Positions 41,977-50,606 of a stretch of 64,000 bases of DNA are shown piece by piece. A program made the position numbers and the translations under genes. Numbering within the stretch: the stretch's first letter is position 1; each line of letters starts with the position of its first letter. The notes beneath the pieces were generated by a model, which was not told the DNA's origin, did not search any database, and worked only from the letters and a program-made list of their open reading frames with translations. The DNA is from an uncultured Bacteroidales bacterium (GTDB lineage Bacteria > Bacteroidota > Bacteroidia > Bacteroidales > F082): NCBI GenBank assembly GCA_900317155.1, contig ONFO01000005.1, forward strand, positions 1 through 64,000, given 5' to 3'.

Positions 41977-43551
41977 TTATAGTTTTTGTTCGATGAAATC
42001 AATTGCAAGGATGGGTTCGGGATCAGAATGACCATATTGTCTAATGAACTCTTGAACCGTCCAGGAAGGTAACTCTTCAACAGAAGTCGCAACAGGGTCA
42101 CTGGCATATACAATATGGCAATCTGTATCGACCCATAGAACTACTTCTTCTTGAGTGATTTGGCTATTGAAATACTTTCTCTTTTCCGCCAAATAACTAA
42201 AGGAGTTGTCGCTGACGACCTTAATTGTTGGTATCAAGAGTTTCAAGTATCCACTATTAATTAATCGGCCGGCCTCCCAGCGGAGATACTTCATCATTTT
42301 TCCAACAGGCTTGCCCGCATACTCCTGGGCCAATGCTTCCAAATACGCAACGGCAGCATGATACTTTTCGTTCTGTTGCATCTGTTGGTCGTAGATGTGC
42401 AGGACTTTCAGAATCGTCTCATCCATCTTTTGGTTGACGGCGGACATCATCTTCAGATAATCAGCGAGGGCACTCAAGGGAGCGTTCTCCGTCAAAACCA
42501 AAAAGCATCCATCATAACAGGAGTTGGGATAAAAGAAGAATTTATTAAAATGAGCTGACAAACGGGAGTTAGCACCTTGGTACTTCAATAAGACATCGGT
42601 TTTTCCTAAAGCCACCAACTCCACTTCCTGTAATCCGACACTTTCCAGATAAGGGCGTAAGTTCTCTTCCACAAATCTATCAGAGCAGGAGTGCCTGACG
42701 CTAAACTTCTCCAATGTCTCAGTTTGATCCCTCAACGACCGTTCTAGTGCGGCATCGATATATTTCTTGATAGCCGACTTCCAAGGATGGCTCACCTGCT
42801 CGATGATTTTGTCAACGTTATAGTCCTTTGCGATGTATTCCGAGATTTTCTTCTCCAGTTTCTTCTCATCCCAAAGGTCAAACTCAATGCTGTCGAGAGT
42901 GGCGGCTTCCATGGTGCGGAGTTTCAGTTTCTTGGCGTAGTAGTTGAACTCTTCCTGCCGCAGTTCCCATTCGGCAGCTATTTCCATCAGCAAGGTTGCA
43001 ATGTTCAGGGTGCTGAAACTTGTCTCCTCCAATCTCAAATCGGAAATGGACAGTTGCTTGCAAGGCACGAGCTCATACATGGCAAAAGGCTGCTGCAGAT
43101 AAGTATAGCGGTAGATAATCATCGTTACCTCTCGGTAATTGATGGTACAGGTTTCTAGATCGGTGAACTTTTCATATAAATCACGACGATTGCCAGCAAC
43201 GTCAAGCACGTCTCCGTATGTTATTTCATGTGGTTGCTGGCCTACAATATTCTTCCTGCTTATCGTCATCGTTAAAGAACTGACATCGGCACCCTCTGCT
43301 TGCATGGCCTCACTAAGTCCCTGTTCTGAAAAGGAGAAGTGCATATTAGAATCCCATCGTGCTATGGGATTCTGAACAATCCGATGCTCATCCAGAAGGC
43401 TGCGCACCTCATCTTTTCTTTTCATTTCATATACGCTCTCGTTTCGAATTTCTTCCAACTGCTTGTGCTTTTGGGCAAAGCGTTTGGCTTTAGCCGCCCA
43501 CGACATTTTACGTTTGGTGGATTTTTCTTTCCAGTAGTCGTTGAAACTCAT
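41977..43551 (-). CDS. Unknown large protein, first gene of the MoxR-VWA operon
   Basis: 524 residues from the ATG at 43551; an ATG at 43572 overlaps the -7 box and is rejected. Starts MSFNDYWKEKSTKRKMSWAAKAKRFAQK, a basic helix, then a long mixed region without membrane segments. No family is recognised. Five bases separate its stop from the MoxR gene. In known MoxR-VWA systems the third gene is often the effector or the target adaptor, so this protein may define the system's purpose; that is inference. Confidence 0.75.
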   Translation of the reverse strand: MSFNDYWKEKSTKRKMSWAAKAKRFAQKHKQLEEIRNESVYEMKRKDEVRSLLDEHRIVQNPIARWDSNMHFSFSEQGLSEAMQAEGADVSSLTMTISRKNIVGQQPHEITYGDVLDVAGNRRDLYEKFTDLETCTINYREVTMIIYRYTYLQQPFAMYELVPCKQLSISDLRLEETSFSTLNIATLLMEIAAEWELRQEEFNYYAKKLKLRTMEAATLDSIEFDLWDEKKLEKKISEYIAKDYNVDKIIEQVSHPWKSAIKKYIDAALERSLRDQTETLEKFSVRHSCSDRFVEENLRPYLESVGLQEVELVALGKTDVLLKYQGANSRLSAHFNKFFFYPNSCYDGCFLVLTENAPLSALADYLKMMSAVNQKMDETILKVLHIYDQQMQQNEKYHAAVAYLEALAQEYAGKPVGKMMKYLRWEAGRLINSGYLKLLIPTIKVVSDNSFSYLAEKRKYFNSQITQEEVVLWVDTDCHIVYASDPVATSVEELPSWTVQEFIRQYGHSDPEPILAIDFIEQKL

Positions 43552-43569
43552 ATTATCGTTAATGACTTG

Positions 43570-43600
43570 CAAAATTAAGCACTATTTTGGAGAAAACAAA
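43570..43600 (-). promoter_or_regulatory. Island-type promoter of the MoxR-VWA operon
   Basis: Minus strand: TTTG, 19-base spacer, TAATTTTG. The spacer is less like the others. It decides for the start at 43551. Confidence 0.6.
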
Positions 43601-43620
43601 AAACAGTTTCCTTCAAGATT

Positions 43621-44448
43621 TCAAAACCGATCCTCAAATTGTTTAAAAAGCCGATAGTAAGCCTTCATGTTTTCCAACTCATACCATGCCCTCTCCATAG
43701 AGGGGCGAGCATCGAGGTCGTAAATCCTTGCATTGGGTATGGCAAGCAGGAAAGGCGAATGGGTGGCAATGACAAATTGAGTATCCAATCGCGCCAGCAA
43801 TTCGATATGCTGGGCCAGTTGTTGCTGAAATGCAGGAGCCATGGAGTTCTCAGGTTCATCAAGCAGATAGAACGACTCATCAAAAAGATGTTCCTTGAAA
43901 TACTCCAAAGCCGTTTCCCCGTTGGAGGTTGCTTCGCTGTTGTCCAACTTCAATCGGGCTTTTTGAAAATCCCCCAATCGACTCAGGAGGGCGTAATCCG
44001 CTGCATTCACTGACTCGGGATCTGTCAGCGCTTTTTCATATAGGTTCTCGCTTATCCCATAATCACTCATTTTTTCTATTTCTTTGTCTGAAAAGACTTC
44101 ATTTTTAATTTCAGCGTAAAGTTTCCGTTGCCTGGCAATTTTCACCATGATGTCCTCGCTCCGGATAAACGAACTTTCTTCAGGAAGCCCTTCATCATCA
44201 ATACATGAAGAACACTTTTTCACGTATCCTTCGAAATACTCATTGTCGTTGCCTAATGTCATTTTCTTAAGGCCAAGATGCTGGGCCATGACATTCAGCA
44301 GTGTGGATTTCCCACTACCATTGTTGCCATAAAGGATGGTGATGGGTGCAAAATCGATATGCTCCAACATCATCGGATAGACAACACGATAGGGATAGAC
44401 GTGTCTGTTTTCCAGGCATGGAAAGAATTGTTGCAAATAAGTTCTCAT
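43621..44448 (-). CDS. AAA_21-type (SMC/ABC-like) ATPase
   Basis: 275 residues. Walker A ILYGNNGSGKSTLL (about 38-51), Walker B SFYLLDEPENSMAP (about 200) and the switch His in FVIATHSPFLLAIP. The region between holds a helical insert. This is the compact ATPase seen alone or with nucleases in defence loci (OLD/AriA-like folds), but no TOPRIM domain is fused and the neighbours are a separate unknown operon and a PD-(D/E)XK gene. It has its own promoter, so a partner is not obvious. Confidence 0.88.
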   Translation of the reverse strand: MRTYLQQFFPCLENRHVYPYRVVYPMMLEHIDFAPITILYGNNGSGKSTLLNVMAQHLGLKKMTLGNDNEYFEGYVKKCSSCIDDEGLPEESSFIRSEDIMVKIARQRKLYAEIKNEVFSDKEIEKMSDYGISENLYEKALTDPESVNAADYALLSRLGDFQKARLKLDNSEATSNGETALEYFKEHLFDESFYLLDEPENSMAPAFQQQLAQHIELLARLDTQFVIATHSPFLLAIPNARIYDLDARPSMERAWYELENMKAYYRLFKQFEDRF

Positions 44449-44474
44449 AGTCGCTTCGTATTTTATGGTTATGA

Positions 44475-44507
44475 CATAATATAGAAACTTTTTGCGGAAA
44501 ATTCAAA
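44475..44507 (-). promoter_or_regulatory. Island-type promoter (best match to consensus)
   Basis: Minus strand: TTTG, AATTTTCCGCAAAAAGTTTC, TATATTATG, spacing 20. Confidence 0.75.
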
Positions 44508-44591
44508 AAATTCAAGCAATAAAGTGGAGCGGCTTCATGTGCCGCTTCCCATTTAGTCTATTCATCCGATGATGCTTTTTGTCGAAAAGTT

Positions 44592-46445
44592 TTAGAGTTT
44601 AAGCAGCTTGCGATATACCGCCAGTTTTTCTTTATAAACCTCTCTATCCGTCTCTGCTTCAAGTAATATTTTATAGGCGGAGAGAATCAGGTTCTTTCTC
44701 CTGTCGAAGAACTCAAGCAATAGAGAGGTATCTTTGCACTTTTCAATCAAGTTACACTCCTCAAACAATTCTATTTTATTGATTTTAAGAATCCTGTCGT
44801 CAAGGATGTCTTTTCGGAAAAAGAAAGGAGTTTCGCCAACTTGTTTGTAGCTGCAACGACCATTGACATCTTGTATCAAACCTTCTATCTCATCCGGCAA
44901 TCCGTTTTCGACAACAGGTTCGTCATGGTAAATCTGCACATTACAACGCATCAAAGCTTCATACGATTCATTGTCAATAGGTTTGACCATAAACTGCTCG
45001 CCAAGAATCGCGTTGATGTCTGGCAAACGGTCTGCTGACACGTCTTCTCTTATGAACACTCCGTCCATTTCTGTCTTCACGTTGCCTTTCTCTTTTTTTA
45101 CCGAGACCAAAGGAGTTCCGCCTCCTTTATGAGAATATATGCCACTAAAAGCCTTGACAAGTTCTTCTTTGGTCTTATGGCCTTTTTCCTTGAAATCCTT
45201 AATTGCAGCAGACAGTGCTGAACCAACCGTACCATAAACCTTTCCTGAATACATATAAAGATTGTCGAAAGGCAGGTATCTACATAACCTTTTTTCCGAA
45301 TCCTGCCATCCATTCGGGGAATAAACCAAATAGGGATTTGCACCATTTTGTGGACCAACTATGCCACAACTTGCTACTTTTTTCAGCAACGCCAGTGGTT
45401 TGATCCTATCGGCCAAGACCACAAGTGCCTGTTCCATCGCTTCAGTAGCATTGAACAAATGCCCCTTCGTTGCTACCGAATATAGAGGTTCGCCCAGTTT
45501 TGCCTCAATCGCTTTGTTTATGAGTCTACGGTTGATGGCATCTTCCATAAAAGAAGACACCAAGTCTTTTTCTTTGGTGCTTATTGCCATAATGGAAAGA
45601 GTGTTAGGCAATTTGGTATCGGCATCGGGCATGGCGGGAAGTTCAAGACAACTGACATATTCCTTCAACATAGCCTTTTTATCGGCGTCTAAGCTTTCGT
45701 CAGACATCAGTGGTTCTATGATATAGTCAAGGATATCTTGATAACAGATATGGATATAATGAGGACATTCGGGGCACATCTTCGAATCCAGTTCCAAATA
45801 TCTATCCATGTCGCGAATGGGTTGCGGCGTCAGAAAAACAAACAGTTGGAAGGGACGTTTAAATCCACCATTACAACATGCTTTATAATAGCGAAGCGTC
45901 TGAGAATCAACCTCCAAACAATTTACCTTATTTTCAATGAACACCTCAAGAGAGTTTCTCCCTGCAACAGAATGGTTTAGTTTATACCTCAGATATATAT
46001 CAATTCGGTCGTCTTTCTTCACAACGCCCTTATTACCTCCTCCGTATCTTTTTTGATAGTCCTTAACGGATAATTCACAAACTGATTTCTCACATTCAAA
46101 CAAGACAGACCGAGTAAGTATCCCCTTTTTCAAATGCTCATTGACTTCAGCACCTTTTTCCTCTTTGGCAGACCTATAGAGAAGCAAATCCATGAAATGC
46201 ATTAAAGACGACTCTCGTGAATCCCCCTTAAAGAAATCTCCGGAAAGAAGTTCTGAAACAAAACGGCTGTGCACTCCTTCATTTCTTGCTTTTCCAATTA
46301 TGCCAAAAAAATTAGTTCTGCCAATGTATCCAAGTAGCTCAGCGTTATTCAAGATGTTCCTATTGAACATTGTCAACAACTCCTCTGCCGACAACACTCT
46401 TTCCTTGCCTTTTTGATTTGACAATACGTCATACAAAGAATTCAT
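44592..46445 (-). CDS. PD-(D/E)XK nuclease-superfamily protein, B
   Basis: 617 residues from the ATG at 46445 (another ATG at 46457 adds four residues). N-terminus: FFGIIGKARNEGVHSRFVSELL, similar in plan to protein A (29115-30836). The core near 150-190 reads KKDDRIDIYLRY (Asp), then LEVFIENKVNCLE (ExK) and SQTLRYYKA. Later FLTPQP and HICYQDILDYIIEPL also have counterparts in protein A (YLTPNE, QISYQDVVDGILLPM), so the two are distant paralogues. The C-terminal 300 residues are not recognised. Own promoter at 46474-46505. Confidence 0.72.
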   Translation of the reverse strand: MNSLYDVLSNQKGKERVLSAEELLTMFNRNILNNAELLGYIGRTNFFGIIGKARNEGVHSRFVSELLSGDFFKGDSRESSLMHFMDLLLYRSAKEEKGAEVNEHLKKGILTRSVLFECEKSVCELSVKDYQKRYGGGNKGVVKKDDRIDIYLRYKLNHSVAGRNSLEVFIENKVNCLEVDSQTLRYYKACCNGGFKRPFQLFVFLTPQPIRDMDRYLELDSKMCPECPHYIHICYQDILDYIIEPLMSDESLDADKKAMLKEYVSCLELPAMPDADTKLPNTLSIMAISTKEKDLVSSFMEDAINRRLINKAIEAKLGEPLYSVATKGHLFNATEAMEQALVVLADRIKPLALLKKVASCGIVGPQNGANPYLVYSPNGWQDSEKRLCRYLPFDNLYMYSGKVYGTVGSALSAAIKDFKEKGHKTKEELVKAFSGIYSHKGGGTPLVSVKKEKGNVKTEMDGVFIREDVSADRLPDINAILGEQFMVKPIDNESYEALMRCNVQIYHDEPVVENGLPDEIEGLIQDVNGRCSYKQVGETPFFFRKDILDDRILKINKIELFEECNLIEKCKDTSLLLEFFDRRKNLILSAYKILLEAETDREVYKEKLAVYRKLLKL

Positions 46446-46473
46446 AACCATTAACATTTAATATTAGACCTTG

Positions 46474-46505
46474 CAAATATAGAAACTTTTGACGGGAATT
46501 TCAAA
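46474..46505 (-). promoter_or_regulatory. Island-type promoter
   Basis: Minus strand: TTTG, AAATTCCCGTCAAAAGTTTC, TATATTTG, spacing 20; the TTTG overlaps the stop of the AAA gene upstream. Confidence 0.72.
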
Positions 46506-48165
46506 ATCCAATCCTTTTTCTTGTGACAGTATTGCTCAACTGTTCGCTGCGGCAATAGTTCTCGAGCATGGACAGCACTTCGGTGCCTTCGCCATAGAGG
46601 ATGCTGTTGATGGCGTGCTTGCGGGCGATGTTCTCGATTTGACCGCCGCTGAAGTCGAAGTGCTCGGCCAAAGTGGCGGCATCGCTTGCCTTCAACTCGG
46701 GAATCATCTGCTGCCAGATTTTGCCTCGCACCGTGGCATCAGGCTTGTCGAACCTAATCTTGTAGAGGAAACGTCGCTCGAAGGCACTGTCGAGGTTCTC
46801 GGTGAGGTTGGTGGTGGCAATCATGATGCCGTCCAAGGTCTCCATCTCCTGCAGGATGATGTTCTGGATGGTGTTCTCCATCTTGTCCACAGCGTTCTCA
46901 GCGCCGGCCTTGCGAATGCCAATGATGGCATCGGCCTCGTTGAAGAGCAGTATTGGGGCTTTATCGGCACGCTGCACGAGGCTGCGGTAACGGTCGAAAA
47001 GGGCCTTGATGTTCTTCTCCGAGTCGCCCACCCACTTGCTCTTGATGCTCGGCACATCTACGGTCATGATGGAACGCCCCGTAAGGCGGGCCAGCTGATA
47101 GACGGTCTCGGTCTTTCCCGTGCCCGGACCGCCATGGAACAAGCAGGTGAAGCCCTGTCGGAAACCGCGCTGCTGCATGCGCTCACGGATTTTGGCATAT
47201 TGTTCCGGCTCAAAGAACCGATTAAGTTCCTCCACCTGTTGCTGAACGGTCTCGGTGTAGAACATGGTCTTGGGCGTGAGTTGGTCAGGCTTAATCACAT
47301 CGGCGAGGTGTTCCTCCGTGGTGTTGATTTTCAGCTCGGCAAGCAAATCGCGCTTGGCATCCTCTGTCAGTTTGAATTGCGTATTGTTGACGATGCCATC
47401 CTCGCAGCGGAACTCGATAAGTTTGGCCGTTTGAAGCGTGTGACTGTCGCTGCGCAAAGCGGCCTTGGCGTTGTTGAAGTCGGCACCATTGTTGAAGACG
47501 TCCTCCATTTGTCCGAAACGGATGTCATCGTCGCACTTGCAGATCAGATAGTAGCAAAACAACACGAGGAGCAATTCTTCGGTCTCCTGAAGATGCAGCC
47601 GCTTCACCTTTTGGCCGAAGGCCACCTGCGGGTTGTCGTCAAACAATTTGTGGATCTCTTCGATTAGTTCTTTGGGACCGATGGCATCGTCGTTGAGGTC
47701 GTCGAACCATTGGTTCAGCACCTCAAACACACCCGCGCAGTCAAGGCCCTTGTGGATGGGCAACTGATACACTTCGTTGTGTTTCAGGCAACGGATGACG
47801 GCAGCAGGCACGTCAAAGTCGTCCTCATCCTTGACGTCACGGTAGCGCAGCAAGCGGCGGTGCACAAGCGCATCGATGTCTTTAGCAAAAGCCAGCACAG
47901 CGATGTTGCTGAGGTCAAGATGGCGGGCCAAGTCATGGTAATCCACACGATAAGGGCCTTCGTCCATGCAGACGGCAAAAATGACGGCTTGCCGCTCGCT
48001 GATGCCGTACTGTTCGGCGAGGAAATTGATTTCGGCCTCGGAGGCTTTCAAGAAGTCGGCACTCATCTTGGAGTCCCTGGAGCGTTCGGCGACGGCTTCA
48101 ATGGCTTGCAAGAGGGTCAAGGCTGGTTGTTTTCGTGTCTTTTTTGGGGTGGTTTTCTTTTCCAT
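46501..48165 (-). CDS. AAA+ ATPase (CDC48/FtsH-like ATPase domain)
   Basis: 554 residues. The C-terminal third is a classical AAA module: Walker A GGPGTGKTET (about 330), pore-type SKWVGDSEKNIKALF, Walker B ILLFNEADAIIG (Asn where Asp is usual), sensor ATTNLTENLDSAFERRF with the arginine finger. The N-terminal 300 residues, with helical and winged-helix-like character (YGISERQAVIFAVCMDEG), are not assigned. Such Bacteroidota proteins are common but their substrates are unknown. Own promoter at 48193-48224. Confidence 0.85.
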   Translation of the reverse strand: MEKKTTPKKTRKQPALTLLQAIEAVAERSRDSKMSADFLKASEAEINFLAEQYGISERQAVIFAVCMDEGPYRVDYHDLARHLDLSNIAVLAFAKDIDALVHRRLLRYRDVKDEDDFDVPAAVIRCLKHNEVYQLPIHKGLDCAGVFEVLNQWFDDLNDDAIGPKELIEEIHKLFDDNPQVAFGQKVKRLHLQETEELLLVLFCYYLICKCDDDIRFGQMEDVFNNGADFNNAKAALRSDSHTLQTAKLIEFRCEDGIVNNTQFKLTEDAKRDLLAELKINTTEEHLADVIKPDQLTPKTMFYTETVQQQVEELNRFFEPEQYAKIRERMQQRGFRQGFTCLFHGGPGTGKTETVYQLARLTGRSIMTVDVPSIKSKWVGDSEKNIKALFDRYRSLVQRADKAPILLFNEADAIIGIRKAGAENAVDKMENTIQNIILQEMETLDGIMIATTNLTENLDSAFERRFLYKIRFDKPDATVRGKIWQQMIPELKASDAATLAEHFDFSGGQIENIARKHAINSILYGEGTEVLSMLENYCRSEQLSNTVTRKRIGF

Positions 48166-48192
48166 ACTGATTCCGAATTTTTAGTTTCGGAT

Positions 48193-48224
48193 TGTATATA
48201 GACACAAATCGGAAAAATTTCAAA
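48193..48224 (-). promoter_or_regulatory. Island-type promoter
   Basis: Minus strand: TTTG, AAATTTTTCCGATTTGTGTC, TATATACAA, spacing 20; a weaker match. Confidence 0.55.
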
Positions 48225-48253
48225 ATACGGAGCACCTTTTTTTCAAGATTCAT

Positions 48254-49519
48254 CTATGCATCCAAAATCCTAGGATCAAATAAGAATTCATAGATTCCAG
48301 TCATGACAATGCCGAAATCATCGCGACGCAACTTCATGCGTTCTCCAACAATCACCATCTTTTTGAAAGCATCGCCTATCTGCTTCAAAGAGCGCTTTTC
48401 CTGCTCCATTTTTTCCTCGTCGGGCATACGGAAGGCTGACTGGAGATAATAGCGACGAGAACCAAGGTTGCAAACGAAATCAACTTCCAGCGTCACGCGT
48501 TGCCACTTGCCATCCTCGGTTTTTAATCGGATATTTACATTGCCCACATCAACGAGGAAGCCTCGGTGACGCATTTCGTTATAAATGACATTTTCCATCA
48601 AGTGGTTCTCTTCGGTTTGGCGGAACGCAAGGATGACATTCCTAAGCCCCAAATCTTTGAAATAATACTTAGGTGTTGTGCCGATGTATTTCTTGCCTTT
48701 GATGTCGTAACGCTCAGCTTTTTCTATCATGAAAGCATCTGCCAGATAGCCGATGTAGGTCTCGATAGTCTTGTCAGTAATATGATTCAAACGTTTCACG
48801 CTTTTGAAGGTGTTGGCGAGATTTGTAGGATTGATGGGACTTCCCACGCTTGATGCAAGAATCCTCACCAACTCTTCAAATTCCGCCTTGTTCTCTATCT
48901 CATGACGCTCGTAGATGTCTTTCAGATAAACCGTCCTATAAAGGTTTCTTAGATAGGTGGTTTTTTTGTCATCACCTTTAATGGAAAGAATCTTCGGCAA
49001 TCCCCCGTATGTGTAATATTCCTGCCAACCCTCAACGACATCACCTTCATAGGCAGTCATAAACTCCTTGAAAGAAAGCGGCCACACGTGGATTTCATCT
49101 CCGCGTCCTCGAAACTCAGTGGCAATGTCGCTCGAAAGGAAATGCGAGTTAGAGCCTGTGACATAAACGTCGGCATTATCCTTGACCGCCAATGAACCAA
49201 GCATATCCACGAACTCATCCACTCGTTGTACCTCGTCAATGATGATGTAATATTGCTCATCGTCAATCATCTGTTTTTCAATCCAATCCAAAAGATAATC
49301 TGGATTGCGGAAATCCTTGTATTTCCTGTCTTCCAAATCGATAATCAGAATATGGTCTTTATTGATTCCCTCGCTCAAAAGGTGTTTTTTGAACAGTGTT
49401 TTCAGCAGATATGATTTGCCTACACGACGCAATCCTGTGACAATCTTTATAAGCCCATTGTCCTTGGAGTCAATGAGTTGCTGTAAATAAACAGGTCGTT
49501 CTATCTGCATAAGAATCAA
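48254..49519 (-). CDS. AAA_14/DUF4143 family ATPase
   Basis: 421 residues (a second in-frame ATG three codons in is equally possible). Walker A TGLRRVGKSYLL (about 29-40), Walker B YYIIIDEVQRV, sensor VYVTGSNSHFLSS, then PLSFKEFMTAY and YGGLPKIL, the joining motif to the C-terminal DUF4143 domain, which is PD-(D/E)XK-like (LEVDFVC). This widespread family in Bacteroidota has no firm function. It is the first gene of the island, with a -7 box at 49585-49592. Confidence 0.9.
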   Translation of the reverse strand: MILMQIERPVYLQQLIDSKDNGLIKIVTGLRRVGKSYLLKTLFKKHLLSEGINKDHILIIDLEDRKYKDFRNPDYLLDWIEKQMIDDEQYYIIIDEVQRVDEFVDMLGSLAVKDNADVYVTGSNSHFLSSDIATEFRGRGDEIHVWPLSFKEFMTAYEGDVVEGWQEYYTYGGLPKILSIKGDDKKTTYLRNLYRTVYLKDIYERHEIENKAEFEELVRILASSVGSPINPTNLANTFKSVKRLNHITDKTIETYIGYLADAFMIEKAERYDIKGKKYIGTTPKYYFKDLGLRNVILAFRQTEENHLMENVIYNEMRHRGFLVDVGNVNIRLKTEDGKWQRVTLEVDFVCNLGSRRYYLQSAFRMPDEEKMEQEKRSLKQIGDAFKKMVIVGERMKLRRDDFGIVMTGIYEFLFDPRILDA

Positions 49520-49584
49520 TTATTTAATTATTATTTCAATCGTTTTCATTACGGATTTATGGCAATTTTTCCAAAAATCCGTTG

Positions 49585-49592
49585 CAAATATA
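49585..49592 (-). promoter_or_regulatory. -7 box before the DUF4143 gene
   Basis: TATATTTG on the minus strand, 65 bases before the start; no TTTG at the right distance. Confidence 0.45.
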
Positions 49593-49690
49593 CCATTTTT
49601 TATGACAATTAGTGATTTTGCTGGAAAAAAACAGCTCTTTTTTAAAGCTATGAAAACTCGAGTTTCACGGATGCAAAATTGGAAAAACCA

Positions 49691-50605
49691 TTAATATTTC
49701 ACATACTGCTCCAACAAAGGGTTCACCTCCCCTTCTTCTTTGAGCAATTCCTCCAGCTGCGCCCAATTCTTGATCATGCCCCGCTTCTCGCGCTGGTTGA
49801 CGATGCGTTTCACCTGCTCGTAGCTGAGGTAAGGATGATGCACTAAGGTCTTAAAGTCGGCGCGATTAACATCGACTTTCCGTATTTCGACCGCACCTAA
49901 ATTAATATAAGGTTGTATGGCGGCAAAACGCGCATCGTCCATGCCTTTCACATCGCGGAGTTGCTCCTTGTCGACGAAACCGCCCAACTTCTCGCGGAAC
50001 TCGATGATACGCACCGCCGTGTAAGGTCCAATCTGAGGCAACTCCACCAAGGTGGTCGAGTCCACGGTGTTCAAGTCAACGATGGGAATGGCTTTCTTTT
50101 CTGGTTTGGGTTTCTCTTCATAAGACGGTGTCTCCTGCTTTTTGGATGACGTTTTGCCACTAACACTACGTGCCACCTCCGGCAACACAATAAAAGGCTC
50201 CAGCTGGGCAAACTCTTCCTCGCTGATGGTGTAAAGCTTGCCCAAGTCGTTTTTCGAGTAGAACTTGCCACCTTTGGCCTTGTAGTTCATGATGTTGCGC
50301 ACCTGACGGTCGGTGAGACCCATTTGCAGCCATTCCTCTTCCGTGAGGGTATTGGGGTTGAAGGGAAACGGATGCAGTTCCGCAACCTCTTGATGCTTCT
50401 CGGCTTGTTGCTGTTGTTGCTGTTCGATGGCGGCTTGACGCAATGCCAACAAAGAGTCCAGGTTGTGCAAGGAGGCATCACTCAGCGACTTGCGCGACGG
50501 ACGAAACAGGCAGGCCAGAATCAATAGCAGTATCAATGCCAGTATCGTGATGATGGCAACGCGCTCGCCTTTGCTGAAGGAAAACCATTTGCGCAAGGAA
50601 TCCAT
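49691..50605 (-). CDS. ComEA-like helix-hairpin-helix membrane protein
   Basis: 304 residues. One N-terminal membrane helix (VAIITILALILLLILACLF), a polyQ patch (EQQQQQQAEK), and at least three helix-hairpin-helix units of ComEA type: QMGLTDRQVRNIMNYKAKGGKF, VELPQIGPYTAVRIIEFREKLGGF and VHHPYLSYEQVKRIVNQREKRG. HhH units bind DNA without sequence preference; the large domain would lie outside the inner membrane. It is the last gene of an operon with the transporter (one base apart) and upp. Confidence 0.88.
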   Translation of the reverse strand: MDSLRKWFSFSKGERVAIITILALILLLILACLFRPSRKSLSDASLHNLDSLLALRQAAIEQQQQQQAEKHQEVAELHPFPFNPNTLTEEEWLQMGLTDRQVRNIMNYKAKGGKFYSKNDLGKLYTISEEEFAQLEPFIVLPEVARSVSGKTSSKKQETPSYEEKPKPEKKAIPIVDLNTVDSTTLVELPQIGPYTAVRIIEFREKLGGFVDKEQLRDVKGMDDARFAAIQPYINLGAVEIRKVDVNRADFKTLVHHPYLSYEQVKRIVNQREKRGMIKNWAQLEELLKEEGEVNPLLEQYVKY

Positions 50606-50606
50606 G

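Noticed and set aside
46489-47667. Long plus-strand reading frame opposite the AAA ATPase gene
   Set aside because: It mirrors the codon bias of the minus-strand gene, has no family character, promoter or start context.
25358-49519. Integron or phage origin of the island
   Set aside because: No integrase, attC-like sites, terminase or structural phage genes are visible.
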